Below, piece after piece: positions 1-7,209 of a stretch of 9,644 bases of DNA; position 1 is the stretch's first letter; each line of letters opens with the position of its first letter. A program made the translations under genes and the position numbers. Under the pieces are notes generated by a model. It searched no databases and was not told the DNA's origin. It saw only the letters and a list, made by a program, of their open reading frames with translations. The stretch is from an uncultured Lachnospiraceae bacterium (GTDB taxonomy: Bacteria > Bacillota > Clostridia > Lachnospirales > Lachnospiraceae): the NCBI GenBank assembly GCA_905236615.1, contig CAJORC010000293.1, forward strand, positions 1-9,644, written 5' to 3'.

Positions 1-1
1 A

Positions 2-124
2 CTGTGGAAATGGAATTTTCCCTATAGCATGGATATATCCCAAAAAGATCTAAAGGCTCTCAAAAAGGCAAAACTCGAAGAACAATTCCTGATAAGCCAA
101 GCAACACAAGCAAAAAATATATAG
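2..124 (+). CDS. Possible C-terminal end of an unidentified gene (partial)
   Basis: One plus-strand frame is open from the window edge to a TAG stop, giving 40 residues that begin LWKWNFPYSMD and end with a Lys/Glu/Gln/Ala-rich, helix-like tail (LKALKKAKLEEQFL...). The tail composition resembles real protein C-termini, but the stretch is short and a second frame is also open for 16 codons (CGNGIFPIAW...). The family is not recognised. A good terminator hairpin lies about 130 bp downstream on the same strand and could end this transcript. No function is assigned. Confidence 0.3.
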   Translation: MWKWNFPYSMDISQKDLKALKKAKLEEQFLISQATQAKNI

Positions 125-255
125 TTATAAAATAAGCAGCTCTTTAATCATATTTTTCACTAAACTCAGTATATATGCGGAAAATTTAAGTTAATTAATA
201 GCTTAGCATCTGAAAACATCATTAGGATAATCATTTCAAGAGATGTAATAAAGAG

Positions 256-295
256 CATATGACTATTAAATGTTATTATGGTCATGTGTTTTTTT
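256..295 (+). terminator. Rho-independent terminator
   Basis: A 10-bp stem with two G:U wobbles (CATATGACTA, 256-265, pairing with TGGTCATGTG, 279-288) encloses a 13-nt loop and is followed directly by seven T residues (289-295). The orientation fits transcription from the left, possibly from the gene that ends at 124. It is convergent with the minus-strand regulator whose stop is at 316. Confidence 0.6.
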
Positions 296-315
296 ATAAG
301 TCTGAACAAAAAAAT

Positions 316-657
316 TTATAGCTCTGGTATTTTTCTTAATGAGTGTTTTAACGATATAAGGGTATCGGTCATTACCATTAGTTCTTTACTGGTACAGTCC
401 TCAAGGATTTTTGAAATCTCTGTAGAATAAGTTTGTTCAGCTTTATTTAGTTCGTCACATAGCAACTCATCTGCAGAGCAAGATAGTGAATTAACGATGG
501 CAATAAAAGTCCTAAGACTTGGTATGCAGTTACCGGTTTCAATATGAGATATATGTGTTGTGCCAACATCACATAGTTCGGCAAGTCTTTCTTGCGATAA
601 TCCTGCATGTAATCTGCGCTCTCTAATTTTCATTCCAATAGTCTTGTAATTAATCAT
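316..657 (-). CDS. XRE-family helix-turn-helix transcriptional regulator
   Basis: A 113-residue protein starting MINYKTIGMKIR. An HTH_3/XRE domain spans about residues 8-62: the core SQERLAEL...THISHIETGNCIPS is the classic Cro/C1 helix-turn-helix, and the following helix (FIAIVNSLSCSADELL) completes the five-helix fold. The C-terminal 40 residues (AEQTYSTEISKILEDC...) look like a helical dimerisation tail. The start at 657 is preferred over an in-frame ATG at 753 because AGGGGTG lies 7 nt upstream of it, and because the extra 32 upstream residues are unlike an XRE N-terminus. Regulators of this size commonly sit on integrated elements, which fits the relaxase remnant to the right. The target is unknown; the gene lies convergent to whatever enters from the left and divergent from the 236-residue gene at 955. 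Confidence 0.88.
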   Translation of the reverse strand: MINYKTIGMKIRERRLHAGLSQERLAELCDVGTTHISHIETGNCIPSLRTFIAIVNSLSCSADELLCDELNKAEQTYSTEISKILEDCTSKELMVMTDTLISLKHSLRKIPEL

Positions 658-708
658 TGTAAGCACCCCTATTGCATTGTAAGAGCAGTCAGATGTTTTT
701 ATAATGAT

Positions 709-738
709 GTATAAATGCAAACAGATTAAATAGTGCAA
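709..738 (-). promoter_or_regulatory. Candidate promoter of the XRE regulator
   Basis: Read on the minus strand, TTGCAC (-35, 733-738) and TTATAC (-10, 709-714) are separated by 18 nt, about 50 bp upstream of the chosen start at 657. In AT-rich DNA such matches arise by chance, so this is tentative. Confidence 0.33.
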
Positions 739-850
739 TTTTGCTATTAACATTTGTTCATGATATGCCGATATATGAAATGAGAAAGTTGTAAAATTTA
801 AGTTGTATTCGAGAAAAGGATTTCAAATGAAGAGATAAGGAGGTCAGGCA

Positions 851-895
851 TTGAATCAAGATGTAGCAGAACTAAAAATAATTTCAAAAATATGA
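851..895 (+). CDS. Possible 14-codon ORF with a strong RBS
   Basis: A near-perfect Shine-Dalgarno (AAGGAGG, 837-843) sits 7 nt before a TTG codon that opens a 14-residue reading frame (LNQDVAELKIISKI) ending in tandem TGA stops. An overlapping ATGATG (892) opens a second 14-residue frame. It could be a leader peptide for the 236-residue protein gene at 955, the remains of a frameshifted small gene, or chance. The RBS is what makes it worth recording. Confidence 0.22.
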   Translation: MNQDVAELKIISKI

Positions 896-954
896 TGAAT
901 ATCATAGGATATCATACTGTAGATTATAAACTATAAGAAATGAGGTGACTTATT

Positions 955-1665
955 ATGTCAGTACATATGTATGGGAATATAAATGGTCCATACCAGCCAC
1001 CAAAGATTGATGTTTTTGAACAGGCAAAAGAACAGAGTAATAAACCAATAAGGTTTCGTGATACCGAGGCTGGAAAGGATTTGCCTACGGTAACATTAAA
1101 TATTTCATCTGAAGGTTTAAAGGCGCTACATGGAACAAAGCTACCTGGTAGTGCTGATGTCGAAGCTATGCAGAAGCAAAGAAAATTTGAATTTGAGCAT
1201 CAGCCTGTGGAAGAATTTTATAATCGTATATCTCGTGAATTTGGTGAAAAAATTGAAAAAATGAGAGTGGAGAATCCTGACAAAAAAGTTACAATAACAG
1301 ATAAAGGAAATACACTTTTAGATTGTTTTAAATCAATTGCTGATGAAATTTCTGCAGGTTATGCTGATGATACGAGACTCAGATTTGTTATCGATTCTGA
1401 CTCTGATGATGGCTATCGCAGACTGTCAAAAAACGAAGAACTGGACATACTGCAACAGGAATTTGAAGATTTCGTAGATGTTCGTTTTGGAAAGACACAC
1501 CAAGAAAATGTCGAATTGGTAACGAAGCAAATGGAAGCTGTAATAAAAGTCAATAGGCAAAGAGGTATAACTAATGTTAAACAGTATAAGCCTGAAATAA
1601 TTCCAGAAGATTATCTTGAGAAGATTCTAAAACAAGCAAAAATGTACATCGGAGCATCGAACTAA
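955..1665 (+). CDS. Conserved-looking hypothetical protein, 236 residues, soluble
   Basis: The start is supported by GAGGTGAC about 6 nt upstream of the ATG. There is no signal peptide and no membrane segment, so it should be cytosolic or exported by an unusual route. Residues 45-63 carry TVTLNISSEGLKALHGTKL; strand-plus-'SxEGL' segments like this recur in Lachnospiraceae proteins of unknown function that I cannot name with certainty. The middle (QPVEEFYNRISREFGEKIEKM and SIADEISAGYADDTRLRFV) and the C-terminal half (EELDILQQEFEDF...) are acidic and mostly helical. A run DSDSDDGYRR could bind a cation, but this is speculation. The gene stands alone between its own promoter region and a strong terminator. 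No enzyme motif was seen and no function is proposed. Confidence 0.85.
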   Translation: MSVHMYGNINGPYQPPKIDVFEQAKEQSNKPIRFRDTEAGKDLPTVTLNISSEGLKALHGTKLPGSADVEAMQKQRKFEFEHQPVEEFYNRISREFGEKIEKMRVENPDKKVTITDKGNTLLDCFKSIADEISAGYADDTRLRFVIDSDSDDGYRRLSKNEELDILQQEFEDFVDVRFGKTHQENVELVTKQMEAVIKVNRQRGITNVKQYKPEIIPEDYLEKILKQAKMYIGASN

Positions 1666-1689
1666 ACTTGCAAAAAATACTGAGACGAG

Positions 1690-1722
1690 AACGGGAGGGA
1701 GAAATGACCTTCCCGTTTTTTT
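1690..1722 (+). terminator. Rho-independent terminator of the 236-residue protein gene
   Basis: AACGGGAGGG (1690-1699) pairs with CCTTCCCGTT (1708-1717), a 10-bp stem with one G:U pair and an 8-nt loop, followed by a T run to 1722. It lies 24 nt after the stop codon. Confidence 0.85.
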
Positions 1723-1775
1723 ACATTTCACAGCATATAAAGTGCGGTTTACGTATATTTCATTAAAAACTTATT

Positions 1776-2375
1776 TTAAGAACCGATATAATATGATGAT
1801 ACAAATAAAATCAAGTAGAGCATTATCGTCTTCGTAGCTTCAAGTACAGCAATAGCACATTCTGCAAGATAGCTTTTCTTAGTTTCATTTTTGATCAGAT
1901 TATACTTATCTTTACTCCATACGACGATCTCACCTTCTTCCATGGCAGTACCGTCAAAGTGTTTCCCCTTTTCAGTAACTTTAAGCCCACGTTCAAGACA
2001 GACTTTGTTTGTATATTTTTTCTGCTTTTCAAGATCATGTTTGGTCTGGTGAAGCTTCTTTCCATCGATATAAGAAACACTGTTGGTCACTATATGAACA
2101 TGAAGGTGATCTTTGTCCTGATGCACACCTATAAGACTCTGATATCCGGAAAAGAATTTATCTGCAAATTCCCTTCCCATATCAAGTGCTTCTTCAGGGG
2201 ATATTTTTTCGTCCTTATGAAAGCTGATGATAATATGGGCATACATTCTTCCGGAGTCCTTATCCCACATTTTCTTTTCGCTCAGAAATGCCTTGTATAC
2301 TTCATCCCAAGTTATCTTCTCCGGAGTATATGGACCGATGATATCAACATAACCTTCCTGACACCAAAACTTCTT
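1776..2375 (-). pseudogene. Truncated relaxase/mobilisation nuclease (MobA/VirD2-like) remnant
   Basis: The open frame (199 codons, 2375 down to the stop at 1776) encodes the middle of a Relaxase-domain protein. It contains GRMYAHIIISFHKDEKISPEEA and the metal-binding histidine motif HQDKDHLHVH followed by IVTNSVSYIDGKKLHQ, as in plasmid and ICE relaxases that nick oriT. Before the first internal ATG (2270) the frame already reads YVDIIGPYTPEKITW...FLSEKKMW, relaxase-like sequence with no start codon. A TGA (2376-2378) closes the frame upstream, so the N-terminal catalytic tyrosine segment is missing. After ECAIAVLEA the frame runs into unrelated hydrophobic codons and stops. A neighbouring frame continues YEDDNALLDFI, which suggests a frameshift near 1830. 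Intact relaxases are usually more than 300 residues. It is therefore non-functional for nicking; an initiation at 2270 would give 164 residues. Confidence 0.82.
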
Positions 2376-2547
2376 TCAAAAGAGTGTATTCATCACGTCC
2401 TTTAATATACTGACAACCATAAGATTTAAGTTTTCTTACAATCTCTGTGTGCTGGTCAAGAGTCCATACAATGTCAAAGCATTTGTCATTTACATGGAAC
2501 CCAGAATAGTCTACATTGTATTTTAAAGCAGATGTTCCATCAAACAT
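2344..2547 (-). CDS. Small hypothetical protein upstream of the relaxase remnant
   Basis: A 67-residue ORF (MFDGTSALKYNVDYSG... ending SGRLC) with a very strong RBS (GGAGGAGG, 4 nt before the ATG). Its 3' end overlaps the relaxase frame by about 30 bp in a different frame. The body (residues 25-58, including CFDIVWTLDQH and KSYGCQYIKGRDEY) looks like genuine mixed alpha/beta coding sequence; the last five residues may be out of frame. It could be an accessory gene of the former mobile element, or a truncated gene spliced to the relaxase by deletion. I do not recognise the family. Confidence 0.5.
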   Translation of the reverse strand: MFDGTSALKYNVDYSGFHVNDKCFDIVWTLDQHTEIVRKLKSYGCQYIKGRDEYTLLKEVLVSGRLC

Positions 2548-2579
2548 AAACCTCCTCCGATCTCATTTGAGAGAGGTTT
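2548..2579 (-). promoter_or_regulatory. Hairpin enclosing the RBS of the 67-residue ORF
   Basis: On the minus strand AAACCTC (2573-2579) can pair with GAGGTTT (2548-2554), and inside the loop TCTC pairs with GAGA. The 3' arm contains part of the GGAGGAGG Shine-Dalgarno and ends next to the ATG, so the fold would hide the ribosome site. Confidence 0.4.
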
Positions 2580-2673
2580 ACAGCGAGAAGTTAATCTAAC
2601 TTTTTATCTAACCGAAAGCTTTTATTTTTGTTTTATTCCATATTAATGCGTGTTACGGAAGGAAAACTGCCAT

Positions 2674-2700
2674 AAGAAAAGCCCGCAAATATGCGGTTTT
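2674..2700 (-). terminator. Weak terminator-like hairpin downstream of the lipoprotein gene at 2808
   Basis: Read on the minus strand, CCGCA-TATT-TGCGG is followed by GCTTTTCTT; on the plus strand the same stem is followed by TTTT. The stem is only 5 bp plus a possible A/T extension. It lies about 110 bp past the lipoprotein stop and is the best candidate for the end of that transcript. The rest of the 260-bp gap 2548-2807 holds only an imperfect inverted repeat (2709-2764). Confidence 0.4.
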
Positions 2701-2708
2701 AACCAGAT

Positions 2709-2764
2709 ATGATTTGCGACAGTAAGTTGAGTACGGTATTCGGGACGCAGAGGTCGCATATCAT
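2709..2764. repeat. Imperfect 12-bp inverted repeat, 32-nt spacer
   Basis: ATGATTTGCGAC (2709-2720) and GTCGCATATCAT (2753-2764) are inverted copies that match at 11 of 12 positions. The enclosed 32 nt is more GC-rich than the surroundings. It could be a large RNA hairpin in the trailer of the lipoprotein mRNA or the ends of a lost insertion. No coding sequence is seen here. Confidence 0.45.
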
Positions 2765-2807
2765 GTTTCAGGAGCTTCTTGTAAGGCAGATACACCGAAA
2801 ATAGTGA

Positions 2808-3860
2808 TCATTCAAGTGAAACCAGCATTTCCCCGGCTGACTGCTCCCCGCTGAGATCCTCATAGTCGTATGAATCCAAATCCTTGAACTTTGCTTCAAG
2901 CTCAGCATCGGTTAATTGCTCATCAGTATAATTATTGTATTCCACCTTATCGGAATCATAATAGCTTATTCGCTCATAAGCAGAAAGCAGCTTATTATCC
3001 TTTATTGTATATAGCTGATTGTAGTATTCATCAGTATCATGCCCAAAAACCCTGATGCTGTTTTTATATGGTGCGTACTCATAGGCCACGCATCCGCCAA
3101 CGCCATAAGCACAGGTCACCATAGGCTCTTTTACCGTCCCATTACTGAAACTGTAAACGCTCAGATAATATCCCGAGGCATCAGCGACCAGCTCCGGAAT
3201 ATCATCCTCATCCAGATAGATCAGACTGTATGTATATCCATTTGAAAGCAGCTTTTCATTATAATTTATAACAGCCTTATATGCTTCGCTGTATGAGCTG
3301 ATTTTGCCGTTTTCAAGCCCATTGGTAAGAAAATCCTTTATTTTCTCAGCATTATATTCACCTGCCAGTTTCTTCTTAACAGAATTCTCCAGCTCATCTT
3401 CATTGATAAATCCAAAAACATCACCGTCAAACTCCGGTGCAGATCCCCGGAAAAGCCAAAAAGTATCAAATCCGTTATCATACGCTCCGACGATTATCAG
3501 ATCTATCACTCCATCAAATGTATAGTCACATGCACTTATCTCTTTTATAAAAGTCGGAATTTCATGATTGATAACAGCTAGTTTCTTTCCATCCACTCTG
3601 TATTCCATCTTTTTATCAGCTGCATACTCCGGAATATATAGTTGAGGCTTCCCACTTTCCAGCGCAAAATCCAAATCTATGGTAACTTCTTTTTTATCGT
3701 CCCTGCTCCATATATTATCAGATTCATCCTCGGTTTCTGAAAGCTCTTCTGTAGTTTCCGCACTTTCCTCAGTCAGATCAATTATTTCATCTTCTTCCAT
3801 TTTTCCACATCCGCTTATCAGGATAATCGCTGCAAGAACTAAAGTAAACAACCTTTTCAT
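2808..3860 (-). CDS. Lipoprotein of unknown function, 350 residues
   Basis: A signal peptide with lipobox (MKRLFTLVLAAIILISGC, modified Cys18) directs the protein to the outer face of the membrane. It is followed by a 30-residue acidic Ser/Glu/Thr spacer. Residues 60-140 contain ISACDYTFDGVIDLIIVG, similar to the Asp-rich calcium-loop repeats of FG-GAP/VCBS-type proteins. Residues 208-300 contain YSLIYLDEDDIPELV followed by GYYLSVYSF and AYGVGGCVAYEYAP, a segment type I associate with Lachnospiraceae surface lipoproteins of unknown role. The start is fixed by GGAGGAG 7 nt upstream. It is monocistronic as far as can be seen, with the broken HPr/GH1 genes upstream on the same strand but separated by a terminator. 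The binding partner is unknown. Confidence 0.88.
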   Translation of the reverse strand: MKRLFTLVLAAIILISGCGKMEEDEIIDLTEESAETTEELSETEDESDNIWSRDDKKEVTIDLDFALESGKPQLYIPEYAADKKMEYRVDGKKLAVINHEIPTFIKEISACDYTFDGVIDLIIVGAYDNGFDTFWLFRGSAPEFDGDVFGFINEDELENSVKKKLAGEYNAEKIKDFLTNGLENGKISSYSEAYKAVINYNEKLLSNGYTYSLIYLDEDDIPELVADASGYYLSVYSFSNGTVKEPMVTCAYGVGGCVAYEYAPYKNSIRVFGHDTDEYYNQLYTIKDNKLLSAYERISYYDSDKVEYNNYTDEQLTDAELEAKFKDLDSYDYEDLSGEQSAGEMLVSLE

Positions 3861-3903
3861 TTATTATCTCCTCCGATCTAATTGTATTACACTAATGTAA
3901 CAA

Positions 3904-3909
3904 ATTATA
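3904..3909 (-). promoter_or_regulatory. Extended -10 promoter element for the lipoprotein gene at 2808
   Basis: Minus-strand TGTTATAAT is a perfect extended -10 box (TGnTATAAT), about 43 bp upstream of the ATG; the -35 is poor (T-rich). Just downstream, TTACATTAGTGTAA (3886-3899) is a small TTACA/TGTAA dyad near the expected start point and could be an operator. Confidence 0.45.
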
Positions 3910-3921
3910 ACATACAAAAGA

Positions 3922-3969
3922 AAATGGAAAAATGAAAACTGCCCTACTCATAACGAATAAGGGCAGTTT
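3922..3969 (-). terminator. Rho-independent terminator behind the HPr-like remnant
   Basis: AAACTGCCCT (3936-3945) and AGGGCAGTTT (3960-3969) form a perfect 10-bp stem with a 14-nt loop. On the minus strand the stem is followed by a T-rich tract (TCATTTTTCC). It lies 13 nt past the HPr-like stop codon and would insulate the lipoprotein promoter from upstream transcription. Confidence 0.75.
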
Positions 3970-3982
3970 GATCTTTCAGCCA

Positions 3983-4789
<807 letters not shown>

Positions 4790-4809
<20 letters not shown>

Positions 4810-5905
4810 CCTTGTTAATTAATACCCCGTCATAATATACCGAAACCTCGTCTCCCACCTTAAGGTTCTTAGGATCGAACAAAGTATAAGACATCCATAA
4901 ACGCACAAGGTCTGCCTTAATCTCAGGTTCTTCATCTTCTGTAAGCAGGAAAGGATCGATCAGTTCGCCATCTGATGTTTCGAGCACAAACTTAGTCATA
5001 TCAAAAGTCTGATCTGTGCCTGTTTCATTATAGAGTTCCACATTAAAATGATATAAGTCATTAATGCAGTCGACCTGTACTTCTCTGCATTCTACTCCAT
5101 TCTTTGTAATGAACAGTCCTCCGTCAACCTCTGAAACATCCTCGGATGAATCCCTTTTTTCAAGGGTAAGATTTGAATTCTTTATGGCTTCATCCACCGC
5201 TTCCTGGACTTTCTTTTTGTATTCTTCTGAGTTAAGATACTCACCAAGCGCTTCCATATCCATATCAGAAACATCTGATTGTTCTCTGCTCAATGTTCTG
5301 ATTATCTTCTCCGCAAGTTCTTCTGCATCATCACCATCAAGCCAGAATGATATTTCGCCAAAATCGCTTTCCCCTTCAAAAATATAGTTTGCCACCTTAT
5401 AATCGTTCCCATCATACTTTTCTTCAGAAAAATATAATGTAACATCTATCCCATTAATCTCTGTTGTCTCATAAAGATCAGCTCCATATTCTTTGGATTC
5501 CTTATCTGTATAATCCGATAGAGACCTTCCTTCCTTTGCAAACTGGTAAACATCAAAATCCATTAAATGTTTATCGCTTTTATAATAGGCGATCATATCA
5601 TCGCGCCTGTCAGTTTCTGTCACCTCTGCTCCGTAATAATCTTCAGGAATCATTATTGTAAATTCCGTAGAACCCACTCGCATCTCTTTCATTAGTTCCT
5701 CATGGCTCTCCGAACCTTCTTCTGCATCAGCTGCACTTTCAGATATATCAGTTGATACTTCTTCTGATGTAACCTCATCAGAAACTTTTGTTTCTTCTGC
5801 AATTTCAGATGTACTTACATTTTCAGAATTATCTGCTGTACTGCATCCGGACAGGATAATTCCTGTAAAAGCTAAAACCATCATAATCTTTAATGTATTC
5901 TTCAT
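4790..5905 (-). CDS. Lipoprotein of unknown function, 371 residues
   Basis: The signal peptide has the lipobox ILSGC (Cys21), followed by a long acidic Ser/Thr/Glu linker (residues 22-70). Domain 1 (about 75-205) starts RVGSTEFTIMIPEDYYGAEV and ends with a helix (DAEELAEKIIRTL); this resembles small PsbP/DUF-type lipoprotein domains that open with 'f.i.iPe.y', but I cannot name the family. A helical linker (215-245) leads to a C-terminal beta domain (265-371: VECREVQVDCINDLYHFNVE through SVYYDGVLINKVSVEAK) that looks immunoglobulin-like, similar to DUF4352/DUF5067-type domains. The start is supported by AAAGGAGA 6 nt upstream. Its stop (TGA, 4792-4790) abuts an ATG on the same strand. Its 3' end coincides with the edge of the decayed PTS region. 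Confidence 0.87.
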
Positions 5906-6190
5906 ACCTATCTCCTTTCAAACTGACTGGATTGCCGTTCAATTTCTTGATGATCCAACTTTAACAGTTGCTGATTTTTTTAACAATAATTCCTGCATAT
6001 TCGGTTGTTTTCTTAACGTATTCGGCAGCAGTCATATAATTTATTGGAAAGAAGATCAAATTAATCAACCTGTTCAGAAGAAGTTTTAATATATGTTGTC
6101 CATTTAGTACACATCGGCAGATGCATTTATTGTAAAATACTACATATAATACCAGTTAAGCAGCTAAAGCGACCGAATGCGCAGATTTTA
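5906..6190. other. Intergenic, no supported gene
   Basis: AT-rich leader of the lipoprotein gene. It holds the RBS AAAGGAGA (5913-5920) and a short minus-strand frame (5961-6035, MTAAEYVKKTTEYAG...) with no RBS. That frame may be the tail of a lost gene, because its codons look protein-like but no family is recognised. Nothing else was found before the promoter at 6191. Confidence 0.4.
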
Positions 6191-6219
6191 TTGAGAATTA
6201 TAAACACAACGACTATAGT
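6191..6219 (+). promoter_or_regulatory. Sigma-A type promoter of the peptide/LytTR operon
   Basis: TTGAGA (-35, 6191-6196), a 17-nt spacer and TATAGT (-10, 6214-6219) give near-consensus spacing about 130 bp upstream of the first gene. Transcription would begin near 6226, inside a perfect 16-bp palindrome that also overlaps the last two bases of the -10 box. A LytTR-like half-site (AACGTTGAT, 6231-6239) follows. Confidence 0.55.
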
Positions 6220-6233
6220 TATACTAGTATAAC
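6218..6233. promoter_or_regulatory. Perfect 16-bp palindrome over the -10/start point (candidate operator)
   Basis: GTTATACTAGTATAAC is fully self-complementary and overlaps the -10 box and predicted start point. The position is typical of a repressor operator. The flanks add CAACG (6207-6211) and CGTTG (6233-6237) in inverted order. The binding protein is unknown; the downstream LytTR regulator normally uses direct rather than inverted repeats. Confidence 0.5.
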
Positions 6234-6253
6234 GTTGATGCGACCGGCGCGAG

Positions 6254-6289
6254 CTCATTAACAAAATGGCAATGCATTTTGTTAATGAG
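6254..6289. promoter_or_regulatory. 15-bp perfect inverted repeat in the 5' leader
   Basis: CTCATTAACAAAATG (6254-6268) and CATTTTGTTAATGAG (6275-6289) are exact inverted copies around a 6-nt loop (GCAATG). No T run follows, so it is not a normal terminator. It lies 61 bp before the first start codon. In RNA it would form a stable leader stem-loop; in DNA it could bind a dimer. Confidence 0.6.
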
Positions 6290-6350
6290 TATAAATCACA
6301 ACCAAAAACACATATCACTCTTGTATAAAGCAAGTGAAAGGAGAATGGTT

Positions 6351-6674
6351 ATGGCTGGTAAATATGAAGATTTATTAAAAAAGTTTCAGGATGATATCAT
6401 CAATAAGAGAAAAAATACGGAGCTCTCAGACGAAGAGATGGCTAATGCAACCGGTGGTGTCGGTGGTGCAAATGAATCAACCTGTCCTAAATGCAGCACC
6501 GCAATGAGCAGATTAGGAGCAGAATACGGCAGCTGCTTATGGACATGCCCAAAATGCGGAGAAGAATCCCTTACAACAGATGCAGAAACCATAGAAATTA
6601 TCAAAGCTATGGAGCAGGCCGGCTACGGAAGTCAGATCAAATATCCGAAATGGTGGGAACAGATCAAAAAATAA
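6351..6674 (+). CDS. Double-glycine-leader zinc-ribbon peptide (bacteriocin/RiPP-like precursor candidate)
   Basis: A 107-residue protein. The start at 6351 is chosen because AGGAG lies 7 nt upstream; an in-frame ATG at 6345 is too close to it. Residues 1-36 are a charged amphipathic segment ending ELSDEEMANATGG, matching the ELSDEEL.xVxGG consensus cleaved by C39-peptidase ABC exporters; a second GG follows at 38-39. The predicted core (71 residues) has a zinc-ribbon pattern, C45-P-K-C48 and C66-P-K-C69-G, plus Cys62, and ends GYGSQIKYPKWWEQIKK. Known family logic: such leaders mark peptides exported and trimmed by PCAT-type transporters. A folded metal-binding core is unusual for a bacteriocin. 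It is the first gene of an operon with a LytTR regulator 34 bp downstream. No exporter, immunity or modification enzyme is visible here. It could instead be an intracellular zinc-ribbon protein with a fortuitous GG motif. Confidence 0.72.
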   Translation: MAGKYEDLLKKFQDDIINKRKNTELSDEEMANATGGVGGANESTCPKCSTAMSRLGAEYGSCLWTCPKCGEESLTTDAETIEIIKAMEQAGYGSQIKYPKWWEQIKK

Positions 6675-6708
6675 AAAGCAATCTTTTTAGTTGAAACAGG
6701 AGACCAAA

Positions 6709-7209
6709 ATGTCAGATTTGCTTGATATTAAACTTATCATCGATAAAGGATGGCCGAAACTAACCGTCATAATAAAAAACAACGAGCAAAATGAAGATGT
6801 AGAAGCTGTAATTGCTGCCGTCCAGGGATTTGTGAATAAGAAAATACCCATGATCCCTGCTTATTATAAGGGAAGCCTCGTTATGCTTCCTCAAAGGCAG
6901 ATCATAAGGCTCTATGTATTGAATCGTAAGGTAATGGTTCAGACCTCGGAAAAGGTATACGAGTTTAAGAAAAGCCTAAAAGACATTGAAGACCTGCTTG
7001 ATACAGAACGCTTTGTACGCATTTCCCAATCTGAGATAATCAACCTTCGTAAGGTCAAAAGTTTCGACTTTTCAGCCTCCGGTACAATCGGGGTGTTTTT
7101 AGAAAACGATGAACGTACATATGTTGCCAGGCGAAGAGTGCATCTTGTAAAAGATGCACTCTCGCATACCGGCCAAGGCACAATCGGAGGAAATAAAAAT
7201 GAACATTAA
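6709..7209 (+). CDS. Stand-alone LytTR-domain transcriptional regulator
   Basis: 166 residues from the ATG at 6709, supported by CAGGAGA 5 nt upstream; a TTG at 6691 would precede that RBS. Residues 1-50 form a short alpha/beta N-terminal region with no receiver domain (no phospho-acceptor Asp/Lys set). Residues about 55-152 are a LytTR DNA-binding domain: a beta strand IIRLYVLNRKVMVQT, EKVYEFKKSLKDIEDLL, the family hallmark ERFVRISQSEIINLRKVKSF, and the closing YVARRRVHLVKDAL. Such proteins bind direct-repeat sites and often activate their own operon. It is followed by an overlapping DUF3021 membrane-protein gene (11 bp overlap, implying translational coupling). This is the usual LytTR/DUF3021 pair, thought to act as regulator plus membrane sensor/inhibitor. 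Confidence 0.92.
   Translation: MSDLLDIKLIIDKGWPKLTVIIKNNEQNEDVEAVIAAVQGFVNKKIPMIPAYYKGSLVMLPQRQIIRLYVLNRKVMVQTSEKVYEFKKSLKDIEDLLDTERFVRISQSEIINLRKVKSFDFSASGTIGVFLENDERTYVARRRVHLVKDALSHTGQGTIGGNKNEH

Noticed and set aside
658..753. 32-residue N-terminal extension of the XRE regulator
   Set aside because: No RBS before 753, the sequence is unlike an XRE protein, and it contains the likely promoter; AGGGGTG supports 657.
1959..2405. 148-codon plus-strand frame antisense to the relaxase remnant
   Set aside because: Phe/Ile/Leu-rich shadow of the relaxase frame, with no RBS and no family resemblance.
5961..6035. 24-codon minus-strand frame MTAAEYVKKTTEYAG...
   Set aside because: No RBS and no recognisable family; kept only as a note in the intergenic entry.
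6127..6333. 68-codon minus-strand frame across the operon promoter
   Set aside because: It covers the promoter and both palindromes, is Cys/Ile-rich and lacks an RBS.
6279..6350. Longer start for the zinc-ribbon peptide (MLMSINHN...)
   Set aside because: The ATG lies inside the right arm of the 15-bp inverted repeat and has no RBS; AGGAG points to 6351.
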